Positions 1 to 6,117 of a stretch of 11,160 nucleotides of DNA are shown here, piece after piece. The first letter of the stretch is position 1. Each line of letters begins with the position of its first letter. The stretch is from DASVWH01 sp036389715 (GTDB lineage Bacteria > Acidobacteriota > Blastocatellia > Pyrinomonadales > Pyrinomonadaceae): assembly GCA_036389715.1 (NCBI GenBank), contig DASVWH010000032.1, positions 1 to 11,160 of the forward strand, in the 5' to 3' direction. Under the pieces are notes generated by a model that was not told the DNA's origin, ran no database searches, and saw only the letters and a list, made by a program, of their open reading frames with translations. The position numbers and the translations under genes are program-made.

Positions 1-643
1 AGCTTGAGCCGCAGGGATTACGGTCCAGCGCATAAGGATTGAGCGTCTGCCCGCCGCGCCCGCTCCAACCGCTGGAAGAATGCGTTGATCTGAAGTTGGC
101 CCACTCGCTGAGATTCGTCTTGCCGAGAATCACTGCGCCCGCCTCGCGCAGCCTCTGTGCGACGAAAGCATCGCGCGCCGGGCGTGCGCCGACGAGCGCG
201 AGCGAGCCTGCCGTGGTCATCATCCGGTCGGCCGTGTCAATATTGTCCTTGATGAGCACGGGGATGCCGTGCAGCGGCCCGCGCACGCTCCCCGCCTTGC
301 GCTCACGGTCGAGCGATTCGGCTATCGCCGACGCCTCCGGGTTGAGTTCTATGATGGAGTTGAGCGCCGGGCCTTGCCTGTCTATCTCCCTGATGCGCGA
401 GAGATATTTTTCCGTTATGGAGCGCGCAGACAGCTTGCCGGACTTCATCGCCTGCTGCAATTCGGCGACGGTCGCTTCTTCCAGCTCAAAAGCCGCAGCC
501 GTCGGAGAGAGCGCGCCGGACGCTTCTCGCGCGCTCGTCAGCGCCGGGTGCGCGGCGGCGATAAAGCCAGCCAGCCCGGCGCGTTGCAGGAAATCCCTGC
601 GGTTAAGCTGCGGCTTCGCGCGCGCTCGTTTATTCACGCTCAT
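1..643 (-). CDS. Tat-exported amidase-signature family enzyme, N-terminal part (cut by window edge)
   Basis: The minus strand reads open from the ATG at 643 to the left edge, giving 214 residues without a stop, so the C-terminal half or more is missing. Residues 15–24 (RRDFLQRAGL) followed by a hydrophobic stretch form a twin-arginine (Tat) signal, so the enzyme is probably exported folded. The amidase-signature fold follows: GPLHGIPVLIKDNIDT (122–137) carries the catalytic Lys at 132, then GAVILGKTNLSEWANF (169–184). The last residues, NPCGSS, begin the Ser-rich signature holding the cis-Ser of the Ser-cisSer-Lys triad; the nucleophile lies outside the window. These enzymes hydrolyse or transfer amide bonds; the substrate cannot be told from this fragment. 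The export signal argues against GatA of the tRNA amidotransferase. A Shine-Dalgarno-like AGAGGGG precedes the ATG by about 7 nt. It is 134 bp downstream of the methyltransferase and may be a separate unit. Confidence 0.88.
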   Translation of the reverse strand, partial: MSVNKRARAKPQLNRRDFLQRAGLAGFIAAAHPALTSAREASGALSPTAAAFELEEATVAELQQAMKSGKLSARSITEKYLSRIREIDRQGPALNSIIELNPEASAIAESLDRERKAGSVRGPLHGIPVLIKDNIDTADRMMTTAGSLALVGARPARDAFVAQRLREAGAVILGKTNLSEWANFRSTHSSSGWSGRGGQTLNPYALDRNPCGSS

Positions 644-730
644 GCTGATTCCCCTCTTCATCGCCCGCAACCGGCCGGGCTGATTTTATCCTGCGCCCCT
701 CTCATTCGAAATAGCAGGCCCAGCGGTGCG

Positions 731-748
731 AAAAGCCCGCGAGCTTTA
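731..748 (-). terminator. Possible weak terminator after the methyltransferase gene
   Basis: Just past the methyltransferase stop, the minus strand reads AAAGC, a six-base loop region, then GCTTTT. This is a 5–6 bp stem with a short T run. A separate GC palindrome (CCGCGG, CGT, CCGCGG at 758–772) lies between it and the stop codon. Both are short, so this is only a candidate for ending the 4466–778 operon before the amidase gene. Confidence 0.25.
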
Positions 749-777
749 ACGAGTGCTCCGCGGCGTCCGCGGGCGGC

Positions 778-1536
778 TCATCCGGTTTCGAGTCCCTTCC
801 GAACCAGGAAGAAGACTCTTCCCGCGTGATCTACCAGCCCCATATCGCGCTCGGCGTTGTAGGTTGAAATCTCACGGAAGCCAGCCCGCCCGAGCGCGCC
901 CTTGATCTGCTTTGACGAATAGCATCTCTCCGTAATCAACGCATCGGAACGCCGCCACTGGTCTTCCGTGCGGCAGAACATCGTAATCTCATAGGTGCCG
1001 GTCCTGGCTTCCCTGTCGTATCTGCCTCTCAGGATACAGACATCATCTTCCTCGACGACGGCGAAGTACTCGGCCCAGTATTCGAGAAAGGCTTTCTCCA
1101 TGTTCATGTCGAAGAGGAAGAAGCCGCCGGGAACGAGCGCGCGATAGACGTTGGCGAGCGCGGCCTGCAACTCTTCGAGCGTCATCAGGTGGTTGAGACT
1201 GTCAAAGGTCGAGATGATGCCGTCGTAGACTGGCGGCAAATCGAAGGAGCGGGCGTCCGCGTGAATCAACTTTGCTCCGGGCGCGTTGCGGCGCGCGTGC
1301 CGGAGCATCTCCGCCGAGCCGTCCAGGCCCGTCACTTCAAATCCCCGCGCCGTCAATTCCCCGGCCGTGTATCCGGTCCCGCAGCAGAGGTCCAGGACTC
1401 GCCCGCCAGCGGGCAGGCGCGGCACTAAGAGCCTGTCCATGACGGTCAGAATCTGCGGCGGGACCTCCCGGTTCCAGTGGCGGTTGTAGAACCAGGCGAA
1501 CGAATCGTAGTCGGAATAATGCTTCGGTCTGGCCAT
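778..1536 (-). CDS. Class I SAM-dependent methyltransferase
   Basis: A 252-residue protein from the ATG at 1536 (MARPKHYSDYDSFAWFYNRHW). A TTG at 1581 would add 15 residues but overlaps the upstream gene, so ATG is preferred; neither has a clear Shine-Dalgarno. Rossmann motifs are in order: motif I VLDLCCGTG (47–55) for SAM, the acidic ribose-binding position in VTGLDGS (Asp72), the HADARSFDLP region (about 92–101), YDGIISTFDSLNHL (about 104–116) and LVPGGFFLFDMN (134–145). This is the Methyltransf_11/25 type of small-molecule or protein methyltransferase; the acceptor is unknown. It begins 22 bp after the response regulator stop on the same strand, so it is probably the last gene of the operon that starts with the Asp-rich protein. 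It could therefore modify a product of that operon, which is inference only. Confidence 0.9.
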   Translation of the reverse strand: MARPKHYSDYDSFAWFYNRHWNREVPPQILTVMDRLLVPRLPAGGRVLDLCCGTGYTAGELTARGFEVTGLDGSAEMLRHARRNAPGAKLIHADARSFDLPPVYDGIISTFDSLNHLMTLEELQAALANVYRALVPGGFFLFDMNMEKAFLEYWAEYFAVVEEDDVCILRGRYDREARTGTYEITMFCRTEDQWRRSDALITERCYSSKQIKGALGRAGFREISTYNAERDMGLVDHAGRVFFLVRKGLETG

Positions 1537-1558
1537 CGCCGGGCAGTAATCTTGCTCT

Positions 1559-1948
1559 CTACTTCGGGAGGTAGCGGTCAACCACTTCGTCTATGACGTT
1601 GAAATCAATCGGCTTCTGTATGCACTCGATGCACCCGGCCGCGACGGCCTGCTGTCGTCTTTCCAGATCGCACTGGGCCGAGAAGGCGACGATGGGAATG
1701 TTGCTCAGCTCCGGGTCGGAGAGGATCAAGCGCGTCGCCTCGTAGCCGCTCAGGACCGGCAGGTTGAGGTCCATCAAGATCAGGCTCGGCTTGAGCTTTC
1801 CGGCCAGCTCGACGGCCGCGCGCCCGTCGGCGGCTTCCGTTACGCGACAGCCCTTCATCTCCAGCAGCATCCGCATCAGGTCGCGCGTGTCCTCATAATC
1901 TTCGACCAGCAGCACCATGATATTGTGCTTTTCACCCGCTCGGCTCAT
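1559..1948 (-). CDS. Receiver-only (CheY/Spo0F-like) response regulator
   Basis: This 129-residue protein is a single phosphoacceptor receiver domain with no output domain. The acidic pocket is Glu16–Asp17 (VLLVEDYED), the phosphorylated Asp is Asp60 (LILMDLNLP), the switch hydroxyl is Ser90 (VAFSA) and the conserved Lys is Lys112 (IQKP). All functional residues are present, so it should be phosphorylatable. With no DNA-binding domain it must act by protein contact or in a phosphorelay. Its ATG overlaps the TGA of the sucrase/ferredoxin-like gene (ATGA), which indicates translational coupling. No histidine kinase is in the window, so its partner is encoded elsewhere. Why a stand-alone receiver sits in this operon is unknown; it may control one of the neighbouring enzymes. 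Confidence 0.93.
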   Translation of the reverse strand: MSRAGEKHNIMVLLVEDYEDTRDLMRMLLEMKGCRVTEAADGRAAVELAGKLKPSLILMDLNLPVLSGYEATRLILSDPELSNIPIVAFSAQCDLERRQQAVAAGCIECIQKPIDFNVIDEVVDRYLPK

Positions 1949-2886
1949 AAGCGCCCCGTCTCCTCTCCCTCTCGGCCCGTCTCACGGTAATCCGCCAGCA
2001 CGTATTGGGCCACGCTCTTCTCGCCGCTCGAATGGCAGGTGTGATGGCTCAGAAACTCCGACATTACCCTGACGATCTTCGCTTCATAAACTCTGCCGTC
2101 CGCGGGCGTCTTGAAGGATGCGCGCCAGGTTCGCTCGTCCAGGCGCGCGCAATCATGATAGCGTAGCGCGTCAATCTCGTTGATGCCGGACTCCGTGCGG
2201 ACGAAGAACTCCGCGGCCTGGACCGGGTATGAATAGCATGAGCGCCCCCTGTAGCTCTGCATGACGAGCCGCCCCGCCTCGTATTGGTCCATGATGGCCC
2301 GCCCGCTCTCGGCCGTCACGTGCGCGTGGAAAAGGCCGTGAGGGAAGCAGATGAGATTCGCCGCGAACCTATCGCCGCCGACGTGCGACGATTGCCAGAC
2401 GGCGTTCCGGCGCTCGCTGCGCAAGGCTTTGAAGATGGGATAGCCGAACTTGGCGCAGCACTTATCGCGTCTGCCGTGCGTGCAAACCAGGTAGAGCGGG
2501 CCGTCGAAGGGTTTCGCATCTCCCCAGCCCGCGCCCGCAATCAACGACGGGAGATCGAAGTCGAGGAGCCGCCCGTAGCTCTCCAGCTTCGTCCTGTAGA
2601 TTGCCGGGTTGCGTTCGCGGCAACGGACGATGAAGAGGCTCGGCGCGTCCGTCATCCTCCGGTCCTGCTTGATAAAGAGCACGCGGGTGCGCGGGACGGT
2701 CTTGAGAATCAGGCTCAGGTGATTCTTGACGGCGGGCAAAAGCGCGCTGTCATGGATGGCCTTCGGCCCCCAGAAATGCGGGTACTCGACGAGCAGCCAG
2801 GTGTCGCCGACCGAGGCCGTGCCATATCTCTTCTCGCCATGACGGCGCGATTCCTCGGAACAATAAAAGAGGTCAGGGCTCATCAT
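1945..2886 (-). CDS. Sucrase/ferredoxin-like (Apd1-type, thioredoxin-like ferredoxin) protein
   Basis: A 313-residue protein of the Suc_Fer-like family, related to yeast Apd1. The N-terminal part (about 9–45) has the typical sequence ending DTWLLVEYPHFWG. The thioredoxin-like ferredoxin core carries CTHGRRDKCC (Cys135, Cys143, Cys144) and SSHVGGDRFAANL (167–179; His168). In Apd1-type proteins a [2Fe-2S] cluster is held by two Cys and two His, the histidines in an HxGGH motif. Here the second position is Asp172, so cluster ligation may differ or another residue may serve. A further Cys/His group, HHTCH, lies at 281–285. The likely role is cytoplasmic electron transfer or redox sensing; the exact function is not established. 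The ATG at 2886 overlaps the oxygenase TGA (ATGA); a second ATG follows at 2883. The tight coupling suggests it works with, or is co-needed with, the JmjC oxygenase upstream. Confidence 0.85.
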   Translation of the reverse strand: MMSPDLFYCSEESRRHGEKRYGTASVGDTWLLVEYPHFWGPKAIHDSALLPAVKNHLSLILKTVPRTRVLFIKQDRRMTDAPSLFIVRCRERNPAIYRTKLESYGRLLDFDLPSLIAGAGWGDAKPFDGPLYLVCTHGRRDKCCAKFGYPIFKALRSERRNAVWQSSHVGGDRFAANLICFPHGLFHAHVTAESGRAIMDQYEAGRLVMQSYRGRSCYSYPVQAAEFFVRTESGINEIDALRYHDCARLDERTWRASFKTPADGRVYEAKIVRVMSEFLSHHTCHSSGEKSVAQYVLADYRETGREGEETGRL

Positions 2887-4145
2887 GTTTGCGATTCACG
2901 GACGACCGCCAGGAGCCCGTGCGCGAGCAGCTCGCCGAGGAATGCGCGCACGGTCTGCTCGTCGAGCTTCCCGCTGGCGGCCTCCAACAGCTCGGAGACG
3001 GAGTGCGGCGCTGCGTCTCCGAGCGGGCGCAGCAGATGAATGGCCGCCGCCGCGAACCGCCACCTTTTGCCGAGGCAGGAGAACTCGACGGTCCGTGTTT
3101 CCCGGCCCGGATGTTCCGCGTCCGGCTGCGCTTTCGTGTTCAGTTCGAGCGGGCGCGGCGCGGTCAGACGCAGCCGCACGTCCTGCCCTGGCGGGAGCGT
3201 TTCGGGCGTCGCGCTCCAGGGCAGGCTCAACTGCGGGCGGGCCTCAGCCGCGGCGTCCGTCGCGCTCTGATATCTCTCAAGGAGGTCCGCGCCCCACTCT
3301 GCGAGCAATTCGGCGCGCATCCGCTGAAGATGGACGGCCCGCTCCCGGGCGGAAGCGAAGCGCGGCAAATCCATCCGAAAAGTCTCGCTCGCGCGCATCC
3401 TCTCCGTCAGCCACCTGAGCAGCTCGATGCCCGTCGGATTATGGATGCCGACCGTCAGGTGCAGCGTCGGCTCGTTGAGGGGAAGCGCGACGTGCCACCA
3501 GCCGCGCGGGATGTAGAGCAGGTCGCCGTCCGTCAGGGTCTCCTCCCAAAGGGGCGCGCCCGACGGTTTCTCGGCCTGCTCGCCTGTGAGCGGGAAGGGC
3601 CGCGTCATGCCGTAGAGGCTCCAGCGCTTTTGCCCCGCCACCTGAAGGATGAAAACGTCGTGGTCGTCCCAGTGCAGGTCGAAGCCGCGCGACGTGCGCC
3701 AGCCCGCATAGACGTTGATCTGCGCGCGGACATGAAAGGTGCGTTCGAGCCCGGCGGCCAGCTCCGTCAGGGGCCGGTGCAGTTCGTCAACCGCGTCGAG
3801 GACGAGCGTCGCGCCCTGGCGCAGCTGCGCCGTCAGTTCCGCGGGCAGGATTCTAGGGATGCTGACCTTGCGCCGCCCGGCGACCGTGTGCCGCAGGTAA
3901 GCAGAGGACGGAAGGCTGCGCCCGTCCTGCGTCAGACGCAGGCGCGGGAAGTCCAGACGATGCTGCCCCAGAATCTCATTCAAGTGATTCCAGGGCAACA
4001 ACTGAGAGAACTTTCCCGGCCATCCGCGGACGTGCCTGTAACTCTTTCCCCAGGACGAAGCGAGGAACTCACCGGCGAGGCATGGCTCCAGGAGCTGCTC
4101 CAGATTATCGAAGACCCTGCCCTGCATAGACCCGCCAGCGATCAT
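2883..4145 (-). CDS. JmjC/cupin-like Fe(II)/2-oxoglutarate protein oxygenase
   Basis: A 420-residue protein of the Cupin_4/JmjC group, which contains bacterial RoxA (YcfD) and resembles FIH. The metal triad is visible: HWD (His158, Asp160) in FDLHWDDHDVFILQ, and His218 in IPRGWWHVA. Lys173 in VAGQKRW is 15 residues after His158, the spacing of the 2-oxoglutarate-binding Lys in FIH. These enzymes hydroxylate protein side chains (Arg or His in ribosomal oxygenases, Asn or Asp in FIH). A linker follows, and about 352–416 looks like a small winged-helix domain (SVSELLEAASGKLDEQTVR). The ATG at 4145 directly follows the TAG of the Asp-rich protein gene (TAGATG); an internal Met7 is an alternative start. 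Zero spacing behind a small repetitive acidic protein makes that protein its most likely substrate, but this is inferred from context. A ribosomal-protein target remains possible. Confidence 0.9.
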   Translation of the reverse strand: MIAGGSMQGRVFDNLEQLLEPCLAGEFLASSWGKSYRHVRGWPGKFSQLLPWNHLNEILGQHRLDFPRLRLTQDGRSLPSSAYLRHTVAGRRKVSIPRILPAELTAQLRQGATLVLDAVDELHRPLTELAAGLERTFHVRAQINVYAGWRTSRGFDLHWDDHDVFILQVAGQKRWSLYGMTRPFPLTGEQAEKPSGAPLWEETLTDGDLLYIPRGWWHVALPLNEPTLHLTVGIHNPTGIELLRWLTERMRASETFRMDLPRFASARERAVHLQRMRAELLAEWGADLLERYQSATDAAAEARPQLSLPWSATPETLPPGQDVRLRLTAPRPLELNTKAQPDAEHPGRETRTVEFSCLGKRWRFAAAAIHLLRPLGDAAPHSVSELLEAASGKLDEQTVRAFLGELLAHGLLAVVRESQT

Positions 4146-4466
4146 CTAAGAGTTAGTGCCGTCCGAATCGCCCGCGCGCCCGACGCTGCCGTTGGAAATC
4201 AGACCGTCCGTCCCATCCGTGTCGCCGCCGTCGTCGTCCGTCCCGTCCGTGTCCGATTCGTCTGTTCCGTCGGCATCGGACTCGTCCGTCCCGTCGGCGT
4301 CGAGCAGGTCGTCGCCCGTGTCGGTCAAATCCGTGTTGGTGTCCGTCCCGTCACCTGCTGCGGCGCTGTACTGCTCGCTCGCATTAAGAGACTCGACAGA
4401 GAGTAAAAGACCTGATGCGGGCGTCTCTTTTTCCGAGACCTGTTCGGGGTTAAGCTGTTCTGACAT
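4146..4466 (-). CDS. Small Asp-rich DGTD-repeat protein; candidate substrate of the JmjC oxygenase
   Basis: A 106-residue protein I cannot assign to a family. Residues 1–37 are leader-like (MSEQLNPEQVSEKETP, then LLLSVESLNASEQY) and free of Asp. Residues 39–102 hold all 22 Asp, mixed with Gly, Thr and Ser. DGTD occurs at 39–42, 58–61, 66–69, 74–77 and 84–87, with DGTN at 102–105; the central unit DxDGTDES recurs every 8 residues, then after 10. There is no Cys, no signal peptide and no membrane segment, and only one Lys and one Arg, so it is extremely acidic. It is preceded by AGGAGGAGGAGAGGA, an exceptionally strong ribosome binding site, and its TAG abuts the oxygenase ATG. Mixed Asp codons (GAC and GAT) and the coupling argue for a real gene. 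It could be a ribosomally made modified-peptide precursor, or alternatively a calcium-binding acidic protein. It is too short and too regular for a typical enzyme. Confidence 0.8.
   Translation of the reverse strand: MSEQLNPEQVSEKETPASGLLLSVESLNASEQYSAAAGDGTDTNTDLTDTGDDLLDADGTDESDADGTDESDTDGTDDDGGDTDGTDGLISNGSVGRAGDSDGTNS
4206..4301 (-). repeat. Tandem repeats encoding DxDGTD units
   Basis: This part of the Asp-rich gene encodes residues 56–87: four DxDGTD units, at 56–61, 64–69, 72–77 and 82–87. The first two are followed by Glu-Ser. At DNA level the 24-bp period is imperfect because synonymous codons differ between copies. The amino acid pattern therefore seems kept by selection rather than being a fresh duplication. 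Confidence 0.8.
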
Positions 4467-4481
4467 TCCTCTCCTCCTCCT
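4467..4481 (-). promoter_or_regulatory. Very strong ribosome binding site of the Asp-rich protein gene
   Basis: The minus strand reads AGGAGGAGGAGAGGA directly before the ATG at 4466. It gives several overlapping perfect Shine-Dalgarno registers with 6–9 nt spacing. Most other starts in the window have weak sites, so this points to unusually high translation of the small protein relative to the enzymes downstream, as expected for a substrate or structural peptide. Confidence 0.8.
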
Positions 4482-4587
4482 GACAGTGAAAGTTGATTGA
4501 AAATTTCTCCAAGCTTAGTACGAGAGGGCGGATACCACAAGGAAAGACGCGCGGTCGCGGGCAGTCTGCGCGCTGCCTTTGGTCGTC
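4482..4587 (-). promoter_or_regulatory. Probable promoter region of the Asp-rich/JmjC operon
   Basis: This gap separates the SGNH hydrolase stop from the Asp-rich gene. On the minus strand it holds short GC-rich inverted repeats near the SGNH stop (GGCAG/CTGCC around 4558–4575) and then a more AT-rich stretch (about 4485–4530). A weak candidate pair is TTGTGG, 17 nt, TAAGCT. No convincing consensus promoter is visible, so it is equally possible that the operon reads through from the SGNH gene. Confidence 0.3.
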
Positions 4588-5766
4588 TCACTGGCCGGAG
4601 AGCAGCTCGCAGAGCCTGCGGCTAATCAACTCTCCGGCGAGCTGATGGCCTTCCGGGTTCCAGTGCCCGTAGTTGACGTTCTGGCCAAAGCCGTGGAGCG
4701 GGACGTGATGCTCTTCGGCGTACCGCTGAAAGAGGGGCCCGAGGATGAGTGTCGGGATGTTCTCGCGCTCGCCCAGGCTCTTAATCCGCCTGTCGGGATA
4801 GAAGAGGTCGGCAGCGCCGAGCTTCTTCAGATAAGCCTGCCGGGCGGCCGGGTCCGGGTTCGCCTGGATGCTGCTGCTGATGGTGACGGCGAGGAACTTA
4901 GCGCCCCTGGCCGTGACCTCTTTATTCATCAGCGTAATCAAGCCCTCCGTCACGCGCCAGGCTTCCTGCCATTCCGCGTTTTTCGGTTCGAGGTAGATTT
5001 CGTCGTCGAGCCCCAGTTCAGCGCCGCCCGCCTGCTGCGCCGCGGCCGCGCTGCTCTTTATCTGGCGTGCCTCCCTGATGGAATTGACGAGCTGCAAAAT
5101 CCGCGAGCGATTAATCAGGCTATAGGCGGTGCGGTTGCGCCAGGTCTGCTTCTGCCTGAAGGCCGCTGAATCGCGGAAGGAGGCGTCTTCGACCAGCTCG
5201 TTGTCTCGAAAGACGAAGTAGGGGCGCAGCTCGTCGCGCTCCAGGGCGCGCGAATTGTTGCGAACGTCGTTGCTGAGCGTGATGGCCAGGACGACGGCGT
5301 CCGGCGAATAATCCCAGACGCGCTGGCGCAGCATGATTAACTCCTGCGCCGTCCCGTAATTGCTGACGCCGAAATTCAGGACTTCGACCTTGCGCCCGGC
5401 CAGTTGCGGGCACGCCTGTAGATTGCTCTCCATCAAGGTCCAGAAGGTCTGCGCGGTCGGGACTTGCAGGGCTTCGGCAAAGGAATCACCGATGACGGCG
5501 ACGCGAAAAGTATTCGCAGGCTTCTCTCTCTGGTGCTCGCGGTCGCGCAGGCCCGCGCCGCTGATCTCGATGTAGGCGCGGCCTTCCTGCGTAAACCAGC
5601 CGGACGTGCCGGGGCGCAGGACCCAGCCCAGATGCTCGTCATAATCGTAGAAGTAAGGGTGTGAGAAACCGACGATGCGCAGTCCGATTTCGGCTACTAA
5701 GAGGCTGGCCACCAGCGCAATCAGGACCAGCAGGATTTTTGCCTTCCAGCTTTTTGCAGCAGCCAT
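4588..5766 (-). CDS. Membrane-anchored SGNH/GDSL-type hydrolase
   Basis: A 392-residue protein with one N-terminal membrane segment (about 9–28, ILLVLIALVASLLVAEIGL), so the catalytic domain is probably outside the cytoplasmic membrane. SGNH blocks are in order: block I VIGDSFAEAL with nucleophile Ser95, block II NFGVSNYGTA (131–140), block III ITLSNDVRN with Asn166, and a block V-like YGHWNPEGHQLAGEL (366–380) with His374. This last block resembles the variant of polysaccharide-associated SGNH proteins, where Asn replaces the usual Asp of DxxH. Such enzymes remove or transfer acyl groups on glycans or small molecules. It follows carbamoyltransferase, SxtJ-like and DUF5989 genes on the same strand, a combination that recurs with SGNH hydrolases in bacterial genomes from general knowledge. 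Its start has no clear Shine-Dalgarno, and a strong hairpin lies 18 nt upstream. Confidence 0.88.
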   Translation of the reverse strand: MAAAKSWKAKILLVLIALVASLLVAEIGLRIVGFSHPYFYDYDEHLGWVLRPGTSGWFTQEGRAYIEISGAGLRDREHQREKPANTFRVAVIGDSFAEALQVPTAQTFWTLMESNLQACPQLAGRKVEVLNFGVSNYGTAQELIMLRQRVWDYSPDAVVLAITLSNDVRNNSRALERDELRPYFVFRDNELVEDASFRDSAAFRQKQTWRNRTAYSLINRSRILQLVNSIREARQIKSSAAAAQQAGGAELGLDDEIYLEPKNAEWQEAWRVTEGLITLMNKEVTARGAKFLAVTISSSIQANPDPAARQAYLKKLGAADLFYPDRRIKSLGERENIPTLILGPLFQRYAEEHHVPLHGFGQNVNYGHWNPEGHQLAGELISRRLCELLSGQ

Positions 5767-5783
5767 TCGGAGGTATCTCTAAA

Positions 5784-5803
5784 GCCCGGACAGGGGTCCG
5801 GGC
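5784..5803 (-). terminator. Hairpin between DUF5989 and SGNH genes (terminator or attenuator-like)
   Basis: The minus strand reads GCCCGGAC, loop CCCT, GTCCGGGC: a perfect 8-bp GC-rich stem with a tetraloop, followed by TTTAGAG. The T run is short for a full terminator. It sits 18 nt before the SGNH start, so it may partly terminate transcription of the upstream three genes or affect translation or stability of the SGNH message. Confidence 0.45.
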
Positions 5804-5918
5804 ACGCCGTGCGTTGGTCAAAGGGGCGCGCCCGCGGCCCGTTGAGAGGCTCAAGCCCGCAGGCACGGCGCGCCGTCAACAATGACGCAGAGCGACGGTC
5901 GGCCGAGCGCCCGGCCCG

Positions 5919-6077
5919 TCAGAAGAGCGTGTAGATGAACGGGGCCAGCGCGGAGCTTTGCGCGAAGATGAGCAGCGCGCCCATTAAGAGCAGCACGACG
6001 ATAATCGGCAGCAGCCACAGCTTCTTATTCTGCGAGAGGAACTGCCAGACCTCGCCGGCCAGTTTCATCTTACCCAT
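5919..6077 (-). CDS. DUF5989-family small membrane protein (52 residues)
   Basis: A very small gene easily missed by length cut-offs. The ATG at 6077 gives 52 residues: MGKMKLAGEVWQFLSQNKK, then one membrane segment (about 20–39, LWLLPIIVVLLLMGALLIFA), then the conserved tail QSSALAPFIYTLF and TGA. The tail and layout match DUF5989, a family known mainly as short proteins beside carbamoyltransferase and SxtJ genes; its function is not known. An AGAGGGAG ribosome binding site lies 7 nt before the ATG. It begins 40 bp after the SxtJ-like stop, in the same direction. The neighbourhood suggests it forms a membrane complex or anchor with the SxtJ-like protein for the carbamoyltransferase; that role is inference. 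Confidence 0.92.
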   Translation of the reverse strand: MGKMKLAGEVWQFLSQNKKLWLLPIIVVLLLMGALLIFAQSSALAPFIYTLF

Positions 6078-6117
6078 GTCAGGACTCCCTCTAAATTCGA
6101 TTGCTCAAAATCTCTCT

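Noticed and set aside
39..829. Plus-strand open frames at the left edge
   Set aside because: The minus strand here encodes a Tat signal and amidase motifs in one continuous frame, so these plus frames are shadows.
2889..4406. Long open frame on the plus strand (505 codons) opposite the JmjC and Asp-rich genes
   Set aside because: It is an antisense shadow in GC-rich DNA. Its translation has no recognisable motif, and it spans two genes whose minus-strand products have clear motifs, start signals and coupling.
4146..4466. Graspetide (omega-ester peptide) precursor
   Set aside because: Thr/Asp repeats resemble graspetide cores, but no ATP-grasp ligase is encoded anywhere in the window.
4146..4466. 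Dockerin or thrombospondin type 3 calcium-binding repeat protein
   Set aside because: Asp spacing is similar to DxDxDG loops, but there is no signal peptide, no Cys and no dockerin helix pattern. It is kept only as an alternative idea for metal binding.
4146..4466. CRISPR-like array from the repeated DNA
   Set aside because: The repeats are short, imperfect, lie in frame and encode a regular peptide pattern; there are no uniform repeats with unique spacers.
4156..4500. Ser/Val/Pro-rich plus-strand frame opposite the Asp-rich gene
   Set aside because: It is the complement of the Asp/Gly/Thr codons. The minus strand has the strong ribosome site and the TAGATG junction with the oxygenase.
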